The notes beneath the pieces were generated by a model. It searched no databases. It had not been told where the DNA came from and was given only the letters and a program-made list of their open reading frames with translations. 8,115 nt of DNA, taken from the NCBI GenBank assembly GCA_028706695.1, contig JAQTVU010000077.1, positions 1-8,115 of the forward strand. Direction: 5' to 3'. Positions 6,565 through 8,115 of the stretch are shown here, one piece after another. The translations under genes were made by a program, and so were the position numbers. Each line of letters begins with the position of its first letter. The stretch's first letter is position 1. The stretch comes from Mycobacterium sp. (GTDB taxonomy: Bacteria; Actinomycetota; Actinomycetes; Mycobacteriales; Mycobacteriaceae).

Positions 6565-8115
6565 ATGACATCCGTCGAGGACGGGATGGATCCGGCGTCG
6601 GGTTTTGCGATCGTCGGCTACGCGGCGCGTTTCCCGGGGGCCGCGGACGCGGATGAATTCTGGCAGCTGCTGGCCGAAGGCCGAGATGCCATATCGGAGG
6701 TTCCCCGGGATCGCTGGGATGCCGAGCAATTCTTCGACCCGGACCCGGATGCGGACGGGAAGATCGTGACGCGGCGGGCCGGTTTCGTCGACGACGTAAC
6801 GGGTTTCGACGCCCCGTTTTTCGGTATGTCGGCGCGCGAGGTCAACTCGATGGACCCGCAGCATCGGCTGTTGCTGGAGACGGCGTGGCGGGCGGTGGAG
6901 CATTCGGGCACCGCGCCAACGGATTTGGCGAACACCAACACCGGGGTGTTCGTCGGTTTGGCCACCCATGACTACCTGGCAATGGCGTCCGACGAGCTGA
7001 CCTACGAGGACATCGAAGCCTATCTGGCGGTCGGGACGTCGTCCGCTGCGGCAGCGGGCCGGATCAGCTACCGGTTGGGGCTGCAGGGTCCGGCGGTCGC
7101 CGTCGACACCGCGTGCAGCTCGTCATTGGTCGCCATCCACCAGGCGTGCCAGGCGCTGCGGCTGGGGGAATGTGACCTCGCGCTGGCCGGTGGCGCCAAC
7201 GTGCTGCTCACCCCGGCGACCATGATCACTTTCTCGCATGCGCACATGCTGGCCCCCGACGGCCGGTGCAAGACGTTCGACGCGGCCGCGGACGGCTACG
7301 GGCGCGGCGAGGGTTGCGGTGTCATTGTCGTGAAGCGGCTTGGGGACGCGGTCCGTGACGGCGACCGGATTCGGGCGGTGATCCGCGGCAGCGCGGTCAA
7401 CCAGGACGGGGCGTCGGGCGGTTTGACGGTACCCAATGGCGTTGCCCAACAACGGGTTATCGCCGAGGCGCTGCGGCGGGCCGGCATCGCAGCCGGTGAC
7501 GTCGGATACTTGGAGGCGCACGGGACCGGGACATCGTTGGGCGATCCGATCGAGGTCCAGGCCGCGGCTGCGGTGCTGGGCGCCGGGCGCGGGCCCGACC
7601 GGCCGCTGTTGATGGGCTCGGTGAAGACGAATATCGGGCATTTGGAAGCGGCGGCGGGCATCGCGGGTGTGATCAAGGTCATCCTGTCGCTCGAGCACGA
7701 GATGTTGCCCCGGCACCTGCATTTCCGTAATCCCTCGCCGCACATTCCCTGGGACCGGCTTGCGGTGCGGGTTGTCACGGAGCCCACCGCCTGGCAACGT
7801 AACGGCCGCACCCGGATTGCGGGTGTCAGCTCGTTCGGGTTCGCCGGAACCAACGCCCACATCGTCATCGCCGAGGCGCCGGCCGGCGTGGGCGGGGTCG
7901 CCGCGGCGCCCGGTCCGGCGGAGCGGGCCGGGGGCCGACGGTTCAGCGTGCTTCCGCTGTCGGCGCGCACACCCGCGGCGCTGGCGCAGATCGCCGATCA
8001 CTACCGCAGCTGGTTGAGCGAGCACCCGGAGACCACCCTGGCGGAATTGTGTTTTACCGCCGGGGTCGGGCGAGCACACTTCGGGCACCGGGCCGCCCTG
8101 GTCGTCAACTCCATG
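6565..8115 (+). CDS. pks: Type I polyketide synthase, ketosynthase domain and start of KS-AT linker, cut by window edge
   Basis: 517 codons are open to the window edge. After only about 11 leader residues a complete beta-ketoacyl synthase domain starts (FAIVGYAARFPGA, about 12-430). It contains DTACSSS with nucleophile Cys184, EAHGTGTSLGDP with His319, KTNIGHLEAAAG with His359, and the closing SSFGFAGTNAHIVI. The KS-AT linker follows (LPLSARTPAALAQIADHYRSWL) and the window ends before the acyltransferase domain. All three catalytic residues are present, so the KS should be active. No N-terminal ACP or docking coiled coil is visible, so a FAAL-supplied starter would have to be loaded on the KS or on an ACP further along. 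The KS start differs from mycocerosic-type enzymes such as Pks2 or Msl3, which carry a VAVIGMACRLPGG-like block. In the TPP model this Pks makes the phleic acyl chains. It is transcribed away from the papA-mmpL-PE-fadD operon. Confidence 0.95.
   Translation, partial: MTSVEDGMDPASGFAIVGYAARFPGAADADEFWQLLAEGRDAISEVPRDRWDAEQFFDPDPDADGKIVTRRAGFVDDVTGFDAPFFGMSAREVNSMDPQHRLLLETAWRAVEHSGTAPTDLANTNTGVFVGLATHDYLAMASDELTYEDIEAYLAVGTSSAAAAGRISYRLGLQGPAVAVDTACSSSLVAIHQACQALRLGECDLALAGGANVLLTPATMITFSHAHMLAPDGRCKTFDAAADGYGRGEGCGVIVVKRLGDAVRDGDRIRAVIRGSAVNQDGASGGLTVPNGVAQQRVIAEALRRAGIAAGDVGYLEAHGTGTSLGDPIEVQAAAAVLGAGRGPDRPLLMGSVKTNIGHLEAAAGIAGVIKVILSLEHEMLPRHLHFRNPSPHIPWDRLAVRVVTEPTAWQRNGRTRIAGVSSFGFAGTNAHIVIAEAPAGVGGVAAAPGPAERAGGRRFSVLPLSARTPAALAQIADHYRSWLSEHPETTLAELCFTAGVGRAHFGHRAALVVNSM

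Noticed and set aside
6090..6566. In-frame upstream extension of papA (159 extra codons to 6566)
   Set aside because: The extension is Arg/Pro-rich without family similarity, would overlap the pks start codon, and a perfect GAGGAG with TTG at 6089 gives the standard PapA N-terminus.
7123..8088. 321-codon open frame on the minus strand opposite the KS domain
   Set aside because: Antisense of a KS with all catalytic motifs; composition is low-complexity and no RBS or homology supports it.
1..8115. tRNA/rRNA genes, CRISPR array, insertion sequences, attachment sites
   Set aside because: None seen: no regularly spaced repeats, no transposase-like reading frame, no tRNA-like cloverleaf and no obvious compositional break.

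Overview
The window reads as a high-GC actinobacterial chromosome segment, almost certainly from a Mycobacterium (or close relative). This rests on the family combination: a FAAL-type FadD, a secreted PE-PPE-domain acyltransferase, an MmpL lipid transporter, a PapA acyltransferase and a type I polyketide synthase. Alternative start codons (GTG for fadD, TTG for papA) and high G+C, including in third codon positions, agree. The species cannot be fixed from the sequence alone.

Layout: four genes run leftwards (minus strand) in the transcriptional order papA (4656-6089), mmpL (1546-4557), PE/chp-like gene (352-1479) and fadD (1-311, 5' end only). The polyketide synthase gene (6565-8115, 5' end only) runs rightwards. 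A 475-bp divergent intergenic region (6090-6564) separates papA from pks and must hold the promoters for both directions. The gaps inside the leftward set are short (98, 66 and 40 bp), as expected for one operon.

The order and orientation fadD<- PE<- mmpL10<- papA3<- | ->pks match the trehalose polyphleate (TPP) locus known from M. abscessus and M. smegmatis. The M. tuberculosis pks3/4-papA3-mmpL10-chp2-fadD21 (DAT/PAT) locus has the same families, but there papA3 points the same way as the pks genes. In the accepted TPP model FadD activates a fatty acid for the Pks, which builds the phleic acyl chain. PapA3 acylates trehalose to a diacyltrehalose precursor, MmpL10 exports it, and the PE enzyme outside the membrane moves acyl groups between precursors to make the final polyacylated glycolipid. 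All five genes look intact as far as they are visible.

The system is therefore probably known rather than new. The less explained details are non-coding. They are a 19-bp tandem duplication of the papA ribosome-binding site in front of a TTG start, a near-perfect palindrome in the divergent promoter region, and compact inverted repeats in two of the intergenic gaps of the leftward operon. A Gly-to-Ala change in the PapA HxxxDG motif is also worth a check.
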